NCBI RefSeq assembly: GCF_016724845.1
Contig: NZ_CP068082.1
Coordinates: 5,084,001-5,148,000 of the forward strand
Direction of reading: 5' to 3'
Origin: Sphingobacterium spiritivorum
GTDB lineage: Bacteria; Bacteroidota; Bacteroidia; Sphingobacteriales; Sphingobacteriaceae
DNA length: 64,000 nt
Notes under the pieces: model-generated
Database searches by the model: none
Seen by the model: only the letters and a program-made list of their open reading frames with translations
What the model was told of the DNA's origin: nothing
In this document: piece after piece, positions 8,385 through 17,529 of the stretch
How positions within the stretch are numbered: position 1 is the stretch's first letter
How the letters are laid out: each line of letters starts with the position of its first letter
Position numbers and translations under genes: made by a program

Positions 8385-9545
8385 TTATACGATTTCGTCT
8401 GAATATACATACCGTATTTCTTCCCGAAGATTGTAATGCGAAGACATCACTTCTCCGTAAGCACCGGCTGTTCGTATCGCAATGAGATCACCTCTTTTGC
8501 TTACAGGTAACGGAACTTCCTTACCGAAACAATCTGAACTCTCACAGATTGGCCCTACAACATCATAGTTGATCTCCTCCTGATCGGACTCTCCTACTCT
8601 TTCGATCTTATGATACGCCTGATATAGTGCCGGACGCATCAGTTCTGTCATGCCTGCATCAAGAATAAGAAAATTTTTCTTGATGCCACTCTTTGTATAC
8701 AAGACACGACTTAGCAGACTGCCACATTGTGCGACTAATGCCCGCCCTAATTCAAAATGAACTTCCTGATGCGAATTACGCTCTAAAAATCTGTCAAAAA
8801 TATCAAAGTAAGCCTCAAAATCCGTTACAGGATTACCATCAGGATCTTTATAATCGACACCCAGTCCGCCACCAACATTTAATACTTTGATCGTAGTACC
8901 TCTCTCCTCAAACCAGTTCTTCCATTCATTGACCTTCACACAAAGGCTTTTAAATACATTCAGATCTACGATCTGCGAACCGATATGAAAGTGTAATCCA
9001 ACCAGATTAAGATGCTTTGACTCCCTTAGTATAGCAGCAGATTTTTCAAGCTCAGAATTAGGGATACCAAATTTATTTTCATCCAGTCCAGTTGTGATAT
9101 AATGATGTGTCTGTGCATCCACATTCGGATTTATTCTCAGGGATACATTTGCGATCTGTCCTGTCTCCCCTGCCAAAGCATTGATGACCTCCATCTCTTC
9201 AATAGATTCTACATTGAACGCAAATATCTCATGTGCCAATGCATAACGAATCTCTTTATCCGATTTACCAACACCGGCAAACGTAATTTTATCCGCTTTA
9301 AAGCCCGTTTCAATAGATTTTTTCACTTCATTACCACTTACACAATCAGCTCCGAAACCTTTAGCCTGAATAAGCTGAAGAATACGGTCATTGAAATTAG
9401 CTTTTAAGGCATAATGTACGTGAAATCCTCTTTTACCTGCCGCTGCAGCACACGCATCCAGTGTGCGCTCCAGCAAACTCATATCATAGTAATAAAATGG
9501 CGTCTCCTGATGCTCGAAAGAAGCCAGCTGTTTCGTACTGAACAT
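8385..9545 (-). CDS. lysA: Diaminopimelate decarboxylase
   Basis: 386 aa, the last step of lysine synthesis: meso-diaminopimelate to lysine plus CO2, PLP-dependent, cytosolic. The PLP lysine is Lys48 in HYALKAN. Further signatures are GLHFHIGSQI, the glycine-rich phosphate loop NVGGGLGVDY and the partner-subunit cysteine motif GPICESSDCFG. The usual EPGR reads ELGR (HFELGRALVAQCG), a form I believe is common in Bacteroidota. Length is normal. It lies 7 bp downstream of lysC in one operon, so the first and last enzymes of the branch are made together. Confidence 0.96.
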   Translation of the reverse strand: MFSTKQLASFEHQETPFYYYDMSLLERTLDACAAAAGKRGFHVHYALKANFNDRILQLIQAKGFGADCVSGNEVKKSIETGFKADKITFAGVGKSDKEIRYALAHEIFAFNVESIEEMEVINALAGETGQIANVSLRINPNVDAQTHHYITTGLDENKFGIPNSELEKSAAILRESKHLNLVGLHFHIGSQIVDLNVFKSLCVKVNEWKNWFEERGTTIKVLNVGGGLGVDYKDPDGNPVTDFEAYFDIFDRFLERNSHQEVHFELGRALVAQCGSLLSRVLYTKSGIKKNFLILDAGMTELMRPALYQAYHKIERVGESDQEEINYDVVGPICESSDCFGKEVPLPVSKRGDLIAIRTAGAYGEVMSSHYNLREEIRYVYSDEIV

Positions 9546-9552
9546 ATGGAAA

Positions 9553-10866
9553 TTAAAATAAACGGTTGTGTAATGATCGTAATGCCTCAGTTTTGTATTC
9601 GGAATCCATCAGAATCGAAACGTTATAGTCCGAACCACCATAAGAAATCATACGAATAGGAAGATGCTTTACAGCATCCAGTACACGTGCTGCATATCCA
9701 TGTGTATTCTGACCAAAGTCACCAACCACACATACGATAGTCTGATTTTCATCTGCCGATACCGTTCCGAAATCTTCTACTTCTTTAATAATATCTGCCA
9801 GATGCGTTGTATCGTCAATAGAAAGAGACACCGCTACCTCCGATGTGGTAATCATATCTATAGGAGTCTTGTATCTTTCAAATATCTCAAATACTTTACG
9901 TAAGAAACCATATGCCAGCAACATTCTGGATGAATGAATATGAATAGCGGTGATATTATCTTTTGCAGCAATAGCGCGGATAATACCTTTCTGTGCACCA
10001 TCTTTACTGATCAGTGTACCGGCAGCTTTAGGATCCATTGTATTCAATACCCGCACAGGTACATTATATTTCTGAGCAGGAAATACAGATTGCGGATGTA
10101 AGATCTTTGCTCCGAAATAAGCCAGCTCAGCAGCTTCATTGAAACTAAGATGTGCTATAGGTGTAGTATTTTTTACGACGCGTGGATCATTATTGTGCAT
10201 ACCGTCTATATCCGTCCATATCTGTACTTCGTCCGCCTGAATAGCAGCACCAATCAGCGATGCAGTGTAGTCAGATCCTCCTCTGCGTAGGTTATCGATC
10301 TCACCGAACGAGTTGCGACAAATGAATCCCTGCGTAATAAACAGTGTATTGTCCGGGTATTTAGCAAGTAATGCATTTAATTTTTCGCCGATATAACTGA
10401 CCATAGGTTCGTTATCTTCATCGATTTTCATAAAATCCAATGCCGGCAACAGCACTGAAGGTACACCGATCTCATTCAGGTGAAAGTGAAACAAAGCAGT
10501 AGAGATCAGTTCCCCCTGAGCAAGGACCACTTTTTCCTCTATCGGCGTAAAGTGCTCGTTAGAAAGAGAACCAATAAAATCAAAATGATAATCAATAAGA
10601 TCTTTACCGTTTTTGTATCCCTGATCTGTTGTGAAAAGTTCCTTAATCAGTGACTCATACTTATCCTTATGCTGCTTGATCAGTTGCTTGGCCTCGTCCT
10701 TCTTACCTACCAGATAAGCCTGACTGATTTCGACTAAAGCATTTGTTGTTCCTGCTACAGCAGACAACACTACGATCTGACGTTCAGAAGGGTTTACAAT
10801 CTCTAACAACCCTTTGATACGTGCAGCACTTCCGACAGATGTGCCTCCAAATTTTAGAATTTTCAT
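9553..10866 (-). CDS. lysC: Aspartate kinase, monofunctional
   Basis: 437 aa. It phosphorylates aspartate at the head of the lysine/threonine/methionine pathway. The ATP and substrate motifs are KFGGTSVGS at the N-terminus and RRGGSDYTASLIGAAI with WTDIDGM around residues 195-220. The last ~140 residues form two ACT domains (ITAIHIHSSRMLLAYGF, NQTIVCVVGDFG), the site of allosteric feedback by amino acids in lysine-sensitive enzymes of this type. There is no homoserine dehydrogenase fusion. lysA follows after 7 bp. A strong terminator at 10944-10977 separates it from serA upstream, so lysC-lysA has its own promoter in the 10867-10943 gap. Confidence 0.95.
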   Translation of the reverse strand: MKILKFGGTSVGSAARIKGLLEIVNPSERQIVVLSAVAGTTNALVEISQAYLVGKKDEAKQLIKQHKDKYESLIKELFTTDQGYKNGKDLIDYHFDFIGSLSNEHFTPIEEKVVLAQGELISTALFHFHLNEIGVPSVLLPALDFMKIDEDNEPMVSYIGEKLNALLAKYPDNTLFITQGFICRNSFGEIDNLRRGGSDYTASLIGAAIQADEVQIWTDIDGMHNNDPRVVKNTTPIAHLSFNEAAELAYFGAKILHPQSVFPAQKYNVPVRVLNTMDPKAAGTLISKDGAQKGIIRAIAAKDNITAIHIHSSRMLLAYGFLRKVFEIFERYKTPIDMITTSEVAVSLSIDDTTHLADIIKEVEDFGTVSADENQTIVCVVGDFGQNTHGYAARVLDAVKHLPIRMISYGGSDYNVSILMDSEYKTEALRSLHNRLF

Positions 10867-10943
10867 ATTTTAAAAAAAATGTATAAAACAGTTTTATGTT
10901 TTGCGCGGTGAATATACAAAAAAAGTAATGCTATTAAACAAAA

Positions 10944-10977
10944 ACGGCACAAAGTGTAAACTTACGCTTTGTGCCGT
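10944..10977 (-). terminator. Intrinsic terminator after serA
   Basis: ACGGCACAAAG and CTTTGTGCCGT pair perfectly over 11 bp; the stem continues inside with GTAA/TTAC after one mismatch. On the minus strand it is followed by TTTTTGTTT. It closes the serA transcript 20 bp after the stop codon and insulates lysC. Confidence 0.88.
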
Positions 10978-10996
10978 AAATTATGATTTACAACAA

Positions 10997-11944
10997 TTAC
11001 TTCTTCAGCTGTTGAATAATTAAAGTAGCAAGTTCTTCACCTATGCGTTCCTGAGCCTCATTTGTAGCCGCTCCGATGTGCGGTGTCAATGAAATTTTTG
11101 CATGCTGAAGGATTCCCGCACGAGGAGCCGGTTCATCATCAAAAACATCCAGTGCAGCAAAAGAAACTTTTCCTGAATCCAGTGCTTCAATTAATGCAAG
11201 CTCATCAATCACACCACCACGAGATGCATTGACTAACGCTACTCCGTCTTTCAACAATGCAAACTCTTCTTTGCCGATTACCGGCCTGTCTGTAAACGGA
11301 ACATGTAGGGAGATAAAATCAGAAACACTGAAAAGCTCCTGCAGACCGACTTGTTTCACCGGTACTTCTACCTTGATACCTCCTGAGAGCGAAAGCTCCA
11401 GAGATGCCGGCCCATCATACAGATCAGAAAAAACAACATCCATACCAAGTCCTAAAGCAATTTTAGCCGTTTCACGACCTATACGTCCAAAGCCTACTAT
11501 ACCAATTGTCTTACCCCGTAACTCAATACCTTTAGCGTATGCTTTTTTAAGACCGGCAAAATTTGTTGATCCCTCCACAGGCATTTTACGATTGGCATCG
11601 AATAAGAAACGTACACCGTTAAGAAGATGTGCGAATACTAATTCAGCAACAGAAAGGGATGATGCAGCCGGTGTATTGATGACAGCTATACCTTTGCTGC
11701 GGGCATATTCCACATCAATATTATCCATTCCGACACCACCTCTGCCAATTACCTTGATATTCGGGCAGGCATCTATAAGGGCTTGTCTTACTTTAGTAGC
11801 ACTACGTACCGTAATTGCATCGTAGTTATTCAGCTTTGCAGCCAGTTCCTCTTGCGGAATATGATTTGTATCTACCTCAAATCCGGCATCTTCCAATAAT
11901 TTTTTTCCGATTGGATCGATTCCGTCATTTGCTAATATTTTCAT
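10997..11944 (-). CDS. serA: D-3-phosphoglycerate dehydrogenase, short form without ACT domain
   Basis: 315 aa. It oxidises 3-phosphoglycerate to 3-phosphohydroxypyruvate, the first step of serine synthesis, with NAD. Motifs in order are GRGGVGMDNID (about residue 75), the Rossmann GIVGFGRIGRE (about 148), NASRGGVIDE with the catalytic Arg (about 239) and the catalytic His in LTPHIGAATNEAQERIGEE near the C-terminus. The usual regulatory ACT/ASB tail is absent, so serine feedback through that domain is unlikely. It follows serC at 95 bp; that gap carries a terminator-like structure. Position next to serC argues for PGDH rather than another hydroxyacid dehydrogenase. Confidence 0.92.
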   Translation of the reverse strand: MKILANDGIDPIGKKLLEDAGFEVDTNHIPQEELAAKLNNYDAITVRSATKVRQALIDACPNIKVIGRGGVGMDNIDVEYARSKGIAVINTPAASSLSVAELVFAHLLNGVRFLFDANRKMPVEGSTNFAGLKKAYAKGIELRGKTIGIVGFGRIGRETAKIALGLGMDVVFSDLYDGPASLELSLSGGIKVEVPVKQVGLQELFSVSDFISLHVPFTDRPVIGKEEFALLKDGVALVNASRGGVIDELALIEALDSGKVSFAALDVFDDEPAPRAGILQHAKISLTPHIGAATNEAQERIGEELATLIIQQLKK

Positions 11945-11968
11945 CAGTACTAATTTATTTTATAAAAA

Positions 11969-12029
11969 GATGAAATCATCCTCTGTTTTCGTTACACCAT
12001 ATGGTCCGAAAAATCGGGATGATTTCATC
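11969..12029 (-). terminator. Intercistronic hairpin between serC and serA, possible terminator or attenuator
   Basis: GATGAAATCATCC (plus strand 11969-11981) is perfectly complementary to GGATGATTTCATC (12017-12029), a 13-bp stem closing a 35-nt loop that itself holds the palindrome ACCATATGGT (11996-12005). On the minus strand the structure is followed by TTTTTATAAAAT. Each arm is also self-complementary (GATGA..TCATC), so two smaller hairpins, or a pair of identical protein sites, are alternatives. Confidence 0.5.
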
Positions 12030-12039
12030 CGTAATCTTA

Positions 12040-13107
12040 TTATTTATACTTTTCTTCAAACTCCTGCATAGTATCTACTAATGCATTTACAGAGGAAATA
12101 CTCAATGCATTATAGATAGAAGCACGGAAACCTCCTACTGAGCGGTGACCTTTCAGTCCGATATGACCACGCTCTTTAGCTAATTCCAGAAATTCACCTT
12201 CCAATTCAGGGTTATTCATAACGAAAGTAACATTCATTCGGGAACGATCTTCTACTTCTGCTGTACCTTTGAACAGTGAATTGCGGTCAATCTCATCATA
12301 CAATGTACGTGCTTTAACAATATTTTCCTGTTCGATAACAGATATACCACCTTTAGCTTTCAACCAACGCAGATTGAGCATAGATACATAGATAGAATAT
12401 ACAGGAGGTGTGTTGTACATAGATCCACCTTTGATATGGCTGTCATAATCAAAGATACTTGGAAGAGTACGTCCTGTTTTACCTAAAAGGTCATCTTTAA
12501 CGATAACAAGTGTAACACCTGCAGGCCCCATATTCTTTTGAGCTCCCGCATAGATAAGACCATAATCAGAAACATTGATCTCCCGACTTAAAATATCAGA
12601 AGACATATCAGCGACTACCGGTACAGCGGATTGAGGGATATCGAATACCTCTGTACCATAGATCGTATTATTAGTAGTATAATGGAAATAAGCAGCATCC
12701 GAAGGTACAGTAATGTTTTTCGGGATATAGGTATAGTTGCGGTCACTTGAAGAAGCTACCACCTCTACCTGTCCTATCTTCTTCGCTTCTTTAGCAGCTT
12801 TGGTTGCCCATACACCTGTATCGAAATAAGCAGCTTTTCCACCTTCAGGAAGAAGGTTTAACGGCACCATCGCAAACTGTGTACTTGCACCACCCTGCAG
12901 AAATAAAATTGAATACCCTTGTGGCACATTCAACAACTCACGAACTAAACGCTCAGTCTCCGAGATTACAGCTTCAAAATCTTTGGAACGGTGCGAAATT
13001 TCTAAAATTGATAATCCTGTGTTATTGAAATCGATAACAGCCTGTGCAGCTTCTTGAAAAACCTCCTTTGGCAAAATACATGGCCCTGCTCCAAAATTGT
13101 GTTTCAT
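12040..13107 (-). CDS. serC: Phosphoserine aminotransferase
   Basis: 355 aa, the usual length. It transaminates 3-phosphohydroxypyruvate with glutamate to O-phosphoserine (and serves the analogous step in pyridoxal phosphate synthesis where that pathway exists). The N-terminus HNFGAGPCILP is the family signature, QGGAS-QFAM binds phosphate, and the Schiff-base lysine is Lys191 in YAGAQKNMGPAGVT. The end has KGHRSVGGFRASIYNA, the substrate-binding arginines. It heads the serC-serA unit. A TACCTTTG box lies about 60 bp upstream of the start on the minus strand. Confidence 0.96.
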   Translation of the reverse strand: MKHNFGAGPCILPKEVFQEAAQAVIDFNNTGLSILEISHRSKDFEAVISETERLVRELLNVPQGYSILFLQGGASTQFAMVPLNLLPEGGKAAYFDTGVWATKAAKEAKKIGQVEVVASSSDRNYTYIPKNITVPSDAAYFHYTTNNTIYGTEVFDIPQSAVPVVADMSSDILSREINVSDYGLIYAGAQKNMGPAGVTLVIVKDDLLGKTGRTLPSIFDYDSHIKGGSMYNTPPVYSIYVSMLNLRWLKAKGGISVIEQENIVKARTLYDEIDRNSLFKGTAEVEDRSRMNVTFVMNNPELEGEFLELAKERGHIGLKGHRSVGGFRASIYNALSISSVNALVDTMQEFEEKYK

Positions 13108-13432
13108 GGATATAAAATTTTAATTGATGATTTTGTAATGGAAGACAATCGTTTGCCTAATCCATTGCAAAGGTAGAACTATTTTTACAAATTTTTCACA
13201 CATATTACACTTTTATTAAAAACGATTTAAGACATTTCCGCTATTGATATGAAATTACTACGTTTTTAACCCAATTGAATACAAATTATCACGAAGCAAT
13301 ATTACATCTTGTACTTTGCTAAAAATCACCCTCTTATCTTATGCAAACATCATTTATATATCATGATTTGTCTTACAGATACTATTTAGTCTAAATAATT
13401 CTTAAATTGACAGCTTTAAATTGAAAAGCATA
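13108..13432. other. Divergent intergenic region, serC / hydroxyacid dehydrogenase
   Basis: About 325 bp of AT-rich DNA between two divergent genes. The serC promoter box is near its left end. No open frame, strong hairpin or recognisable riboswitch was seen in the rest. Confidence 0.5.
13168..13175 (-). promoter_or_regulatory. -7 promoter box for serC
   Basis: CAAAGGTA on the plus strand reads TACCTTTG on the minus strand, a perfect TAnnTTTG box, 60 bp upstream of the serC ATG. The -33 TTG is weak (only TGTG at the expected distance). Confidence 0.55.
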
Positions 13433-14410
13433 ATGAAAGTATACATATCCAGAAATGTACCACAGGAAGGATTGGATTATCTGAGCAAACATGGTCTGAC
13501 CTCCACTGTCAATACGGAAAATAAAAAACTGACAAAAGAAGAACTGATAAAGGAGTGTCAGTCTGCAGATCTTTTATTAAATGTAGGCGGAGTACGTTTG
13601 GATCAACATTTTTTTGATAATTGTGCTCATCTTAAAGGCATTGCACTGGCTAGTGTAGGCTATGACCATGTGGATATGGATGCCGCCAGTAAGGCCGGGA
13701 TTCCGGTAAGCAACACTCCTGATGTGCTCAGTGGAGCTACTGCAGATGTTGCATTCTTATTAATGCTGGCGGTGTCCAGAAAAGCTTTCTACAGAGCAAA
13801 TGAAATCAGAGAGGGAAAGTGGAATGATTTTGAATTTACAAAAGACCTTGGAGTAGAGCTTAACGGAAAGACATTAGGTATCTATGGATTAGGCAGGATT
13901 GGTCTTGAACTTGCCCGTAAAGCACAGGCCGCATATGGCATGAAGATCATCTATCACAATCGCCATCCCAATGAAACAGCAAAGCGAGTGCTGAATGCCG
14001 AATATGTCAACTTTGATGAGCTCCTGACACAGAGTGATGTGCTGTCTGTACATGCCAATCTCAGTCCAGAGACACAATATCGTTTTAATAAGGAAACATT
14101 TGCCAGAATGAAAAATTCGGCCATTCTGATTAATACCGGTCGCGGCAAAATCGTTCATGAACAAGATCTGTATACTGCTCTGGTAAACGGAGATATATGG
14201 GGAGCCGGATTAGACGTCACAGATCCTGAACCCATGAAGGCAGACAGCCCCTTACTTACGCTTCCATCCGTATGCGTACTTCCGCATATCGGATCAGCTA
14301 CCATCGAGACACGTACAAATATGATAAAAATGGCTGCAAATAATCTGATAGCAGCCTCTAAATCAAACCATATGCCCCAGATCGTTAACGTAGAAGTTTA
14401 CAAAGCATAG
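13433..14410 (+). CDS. D-isomer specific 2-hydroxyacid dehydrogenase (glyoxylate/hydroxypyruvate reductase-like)
   Basis: 325 aa from the ATG at 13433; an in-frame TTG 12 bp upstream is less likely because MKVYISRNVP is the natural start of the catalytic domain. Rossmann motif GIYGLGRIGLELARKAQ lies near residue 148, and the catalytic Arg (NTGRGKIVHE) and His (VLPHIGSATIETR) are present. The substrate loop LNVGGVRLD and VGYDHVDMDAA are typical of enzymes reducing glyoxylate or hydroxypyruvate. It is divergent from serC and only distantly similar to serA, so a role next to serine metabolism is possible but not shown. Confidence 0.88.
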   Translation: MKVYISRNVPQEGLDYLSKHGLTSTVNTENKKLTKEELIKECQSADLLLNVGGVRLDQHFFDNCAHLKGIALASVGYDHVDMDAASKAGIPVSNTPDVLSGATADVAFLLMLAVSRKAFYRANEIREGKWNDFEFTKDLGVELNGKTLGIYGLGRIGLELARKAQAAYGMKIIYHNRHPNETAKRVLNAEYVNFDELLTQSDVLSVHANLSPETQYRFNKETFARMKNSAILINTGRGKIVHEQDLYTALVNGDIWGAGLDVTDPEPMKADSPLLTLPSVCVLPHIGSATIETRTNMIKMAANNLIAASKSNHMPQIVNVEVYKA

Positions 14411-14468
14411 AAAATCACCTGTCCAATGAAAAAACACTTAATATCTTTATAAAAAAACAGCCATTCAA

Positions 14469-15056
14469 ATGAAATCAAAAATCTTCTCAATCTTACTATT
14501 AACTGTCATCAACAGTTTTTCTATTCTGACCTATGCTCAAAAAACAGAAACCTATCGTGTAGATGGATCAAAATCCTCTATTGTATGGAAAGGTGATAAA
14601 GTTAGCGGCTCACATACCGGAACAGTCGACCTGACTACCGGCACACTCGATTTTACCGGAAAAAAACTTACAGGTGGCGGTTTTGTGATCAACATGGCCA
14701 GCATTAAAGATGCCGACAAAAGTGCCGGACTTGAAAAACACCTGAAAGCAGACGATTTCTTTGGTGTAGAAAAATTCCCGACCGCTCATTTTATTATCAA
14801 AAAAGTGGAAGGTAGTGGCAGTAATGTAAATATTACAGGTAATCTGACTCTTAAAGGTGTTACACAATCCATCAGCTTTCCGGCAACTATCACCTGGAAT
14901 AGTGATAAAACAATCAGTGCTACTGCTGATAAAATCACCGTGGACAGAACAAAATTTGGTATTCAATATAAATCAAAATCTATATTCGCAGATATAGGTG
15001 ATAAGTTTATTTATGATGAATTCACATTATCGGTAAAGCTGCTTGCAAAAAAATAA
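14469..15056 (+). CDS. YceI family periplasmic protein
   Basis: 195 aa with a signal peptide (cleavage near TYAQKT, residue 24). The mature chain is the YceI lipocalin-like barrel: YRVDGSKSSIVWKGDKVSGSHTG at the start, KSAGLEKHLKADDFFGVEKFPTAHF in the middle (split by the domain's conserved Asp/Phe pairs) and TVDRTKFGIQY near residue 160. The fold binds polyisoprenoid or other amphiphilic lipids in characterised members. It is 58 bp downstream of the hydroxyacid dehydrogenase on the same strand and ends at a bidirectional terminator. Confidence 0.93.
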   Translation: MKSKIFSILLLTVINSFSILTYAQKTETYRVDGSKSSIVWKGDKVSGSHTGTVDLTTGTLDFTGKKLTGGGFVINMASIKDADKSAGLEKHLKADDFFGVEKFPTAHFIIKKVEGSGSNVNITGNLTLKGVTQSISFPATITWNSDKTISATADKITVDRTKFGIQYKSKSIFADIGDKFIYDEFTLSVKLLAKK

Positions 15057-15092
15057 ACCTTTGACAGGAATTGCACCGCACACAACCAAAAC

Positions 15093-15126
15093 AAAAAAAT
15101 CCCCGTCTAATAACGGGGATTTTTTT
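15093..15126. terminator. Bidirectional intrinsic terminator
   Basis: AAAAAAATCCCCGT and ACGGGGATTTTTTT form a perfect 14-bp stem with a 6-nt loop; it serves yceI-like (+) and fabV (-), which converge here. Confidence 0.93.
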
Positions 15127-15165
15127 ATAACCTTAATATAAAGGTCAGTCTGCAAAACAAACTGA

Positions 15166-16368
15166 TTAATTATTTGCTAAACTAGGTACGTTTACGACCT
15201 CATTTGTGTCCGCTTCATAGTCAATACCGTCAACATTGAAACCAAACAAATTAAAGAATTCATCACGGTATCCTTTGATATCACTGATGTCGCTAAGATT
15301 TTCGGTAGTGACCTTATCCCACAATTTAGCTACTTCTTCCTGTACATCTTCACGCATTTCCAGATCATCGATACGGATACGTCCTTTATCATCTGTAGGA
15401 ATTGTACTGTCTAAGTATAATCTTTCTGCAAACAAACGCTGGATCTGTTCGATCGTTCCCTCGTGAATACCTTTTTCTTTCATCACTTTATATAACAATG
15501 AAATATAAAGAGGAACTACCGGAATCGCAGAGCTGGACTGTGTTACCAATGCTTTATTAACCGAGACATAAGAAATACCGTGCAGATCTTTCAACAAATC
15601 ATTGATGACAGGCACTGTCGCTTCCAAATCGTCTTTAGCTTTTCCGATTGTACCGTTTCTATAAATAGGATACGTCAGCTTAGGGCCAATATAAGAATAA
15701 GCGACTGTCTTCACTCCTTCTGCCAATACTCCGGCAGCTTTCAGATCTTCAATCCAGAATTTCCAGTCTTCACCTCCCATTACAGCTACAGTATTTGCTA
15801 TATCTTCTTCATTCTCTATAGGCTGAATAGAAATATCAGAAACTACACCTGTATGAAAATCAACAGTTTTATCTGTAAACGGCTGGCTGATAGGCTTCAA
15901 CACTGAAGCATAACTAACACCATTTTTAGGATTCGTACGACGTGGAGATGCTAAAGAATACACAACCAGATCCACCTGACCCAGATCTCTCTTAATAAGG
16001 TCAATTACCTCTTTTTTGATTTCATCAGAGAATGCATCGCCATTGATACTTTTCGCATACAATCCGGCTTCTTTAGCTTCATTTTCAAAAGCAGCAGAAT
16101 TGTACCAGCCTGCAGTACCTGGCTTACCTTCTGTAGCAGGTTTTTCAAAGAAAACGCCAATAGTAGCCGCTCCCGAACCAAAGGCAGCTGTAATACGGGA
16201 TGCGATACCGAAGCCTGTAGAAGCACCTATTACTAATACTTTCTTAGGACCATCTGTGATAGTACCTTTCGATTTCACATATTCAATTTGATTTTTAATG
16301 TTTTGGGCAGCTCCTTGCGGATGCGAAGTCAAACATATAAATCCTCTCGTTCTTGGTTGTATGATCAT
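15166..16368 (-). CDS. fabV: Trans-2-enoyl-ACP/CoA reductase, FabV type
   Basis: 400 aa, the length of FabV. It reduces the trans-2-enoyl double bond in the last step of each fatty-acid elongation cycle using NADH. Signatures are MIIQPRTRGFICLTSHPQG at the N-terminus, the extended Rossmann motif VLVIGASTGFGIASRI (about residue 45), and the Tyr-x8-Lys pair in YPIYRNGTIGKAK (about residues 235-247). It is a single-gene unit. FabV enzymes are known to be insensitive to triclosan in other bacteria; whether a FabI is also present cannot be seen here. Confidence 0.94.
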   Translation of the reverse strand: MIIQPRTRGFICLTSHPQGAAQNIKNQIEYVKSKGTITDGPKKVLVIGASTGFGIASRITAAFGSGAATIGVFFEKPATEGKPGTAGWYNSAAFENEAKEAGLYAKSINGDAFSDEIKKEVIDLIKRDLGQVDLVVYSLASPRRTNPKNGVSYASVLKPISQPFTDKTVDFHTGVVSDISIQPIENEEDIANTVAVMGGEDWKFWIEDLKAAGVLAEGVKTVAYSYIGPKLTYPIYRNGTIGKAKDDLEATVPVINDLLKDLHGISYVSVNKALVTQSSSAIPVVPLYISLLYKVMKEKGIHEGTIEQIQRLFAERLYLDSTIPTDDKGRIRIDDLEMREDVQEEVAKLWDKVTTENLSDISDIKGYRDEFFNLFGFNVDGIDYEADTNEVVNVPSLANN

Positions 16369-16537
16369 GCGCTAACTTTTTACAGTTTTAATTTTGATAT
16401 ATGGTACAAAATAAACAATTTTCAATTTAAAAAAGAGATTTATTGTTACAATAAATGCGGGTCCGATCTTTTATCCACCAACTGAAATTCCTATTTTCGG
16501 ACGCTCATATGCTTGTATAATTATCTAAATCAATACT

Positions 16538-17461
16538 ATGCCGGACAAAATCAGGATATCTCCGATTTTTTTGGGAGTTATATCTTCCTTGTTTTTTGCT
16601 GCTACTTTTGTACTTAACAGAGCAATGTCTCTGGATGGCGGGCACTGGATCTGGTCTGCAGCCTTACGTTTTGTATGGATGCTCCCCTTACTGATGATCA
16701 TTGTCGGTTTTCGTAAGGGCTTAAAGCTAACTTTTGCAGCGATTAAGGCAAATTTCTGGTCCTGGATCCTGTGGAGTACTGTCGGATTTGGAGTATTCTA
16801 CAGTACACTGACTTTCGGAGCCAAGTTTGGCCCCTCCTGGTTGGTTGCCAGTACTTTCGAGACCACTATTATATTCGGAATGCTGTTGGCTCCTCTGCTC
16901 AGCCCCCGTGCAGCAAACCAGATTTCTAAAGGATCGCTGACATTTTCAGCCCTTATTATTCTGGGAATTGTTATTATGCAGATCAGTCAGGCTAAATTCA
17001 CCAGCTGGGCTGATATTGCAATGGGTACTATTCCCGTCCTGATCTCAGCAATCGCTTATCCGCTCGGAAACCGCAAGATGATGATGGTCACTGACGGAAA
17101 GTTAGACGCTTATCAAAGAACTCTGGGTATGACCATCTGCAGTATGCCTTTTTGGATTATCCTGTGTTCCTTTGCCTATCATCAGGACGGGCTACCTTCT
17201 TCCGGACAGTTTACACAGACTTTTATAGTAGCTTTGTCTTCAGGTGTCATTGCTACTGTTTTGTTTTTTACAGCGACAGACCGCGTACGCAATAGTCCGC
17301 ATAAGCTTGCAGCTGTAGAGGCAACCCAGTCGATGGAAGTTATCTTTGCTTTGATTGGCGAACTGCTGATTCTTCATGGCGCATTTCCGGACATGTATTC
17401 ATTAGCCGGAATAGTATTAGTGATAGCAGGCATGATCTTACATAGTCGGCATACAACATAA
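16538..17461 (+). CDS. DMT superfamily transporter (EmrE-type multidrug resistance efflux family)
   Basis: 307 aa with about ten hydrophobic segments in two EamA-like halves, the first starting ISPIFLGVISSLFFAATFVLNRAM, split here by GLK after segment two. The signatures WIWSAALRFVWMLP and LVASTFETTIIFGMLLAPL fit the ten-helix family annotated as multidrug resistance efflux transporter, which is larger than the four-helix EmrE itself. No transported compound can be named. An acetyltransferase gene follows after 68 bp on the same strand. Confidence 0.83.
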   Translation: MPDKIRISPIFLGVISSLFFAATFVLNRAMSLDGGHWIWSAALRFVWMLPLLMIIVGFRKGLKLTFAAIKANFWSWILWSTVGFGVFYSTLTFGAKFGPSWLVASTFETTIIFGMLLAPLLSPRAANQISKGSLTFSALIILGIVIMQISQAKFTSWADIAMGTIPVLISAIAYPLGNRKMMMVTDGKLDAYQRTLGMTICSMPFWIILCSFAYHQDGLPSSGQFTQTFIVALSSGVIATVLFFTATDRVRNSPHKLAAVEATQSMEVIFALIGELLILHGAFPDMYSLAGIVLVIAGMILHSRHTT

Positions 17462-17529
17462 TTATCCGTATAAAAGGACTTAAAATATAGTTTACAACAA
17501 TTCTGACAAATCCAATAACCAAAAAATAA

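Noticed and set aside
8385..9545. The EPGR motif of diaminopimelate decarboxylase reads ELGR.
   Set aside because: All other active-site motifs are intact and I believe this variant is common in Bacteroidota LysA, so it is not evidence of inactivity.
11229..11825. A 198-codon open frame on the plus strand inside serA.
   Set aside because: It is antisense to a clear serA gene, with Pro/Ser/Thr-rich text typical of a reverse-frame shadow.
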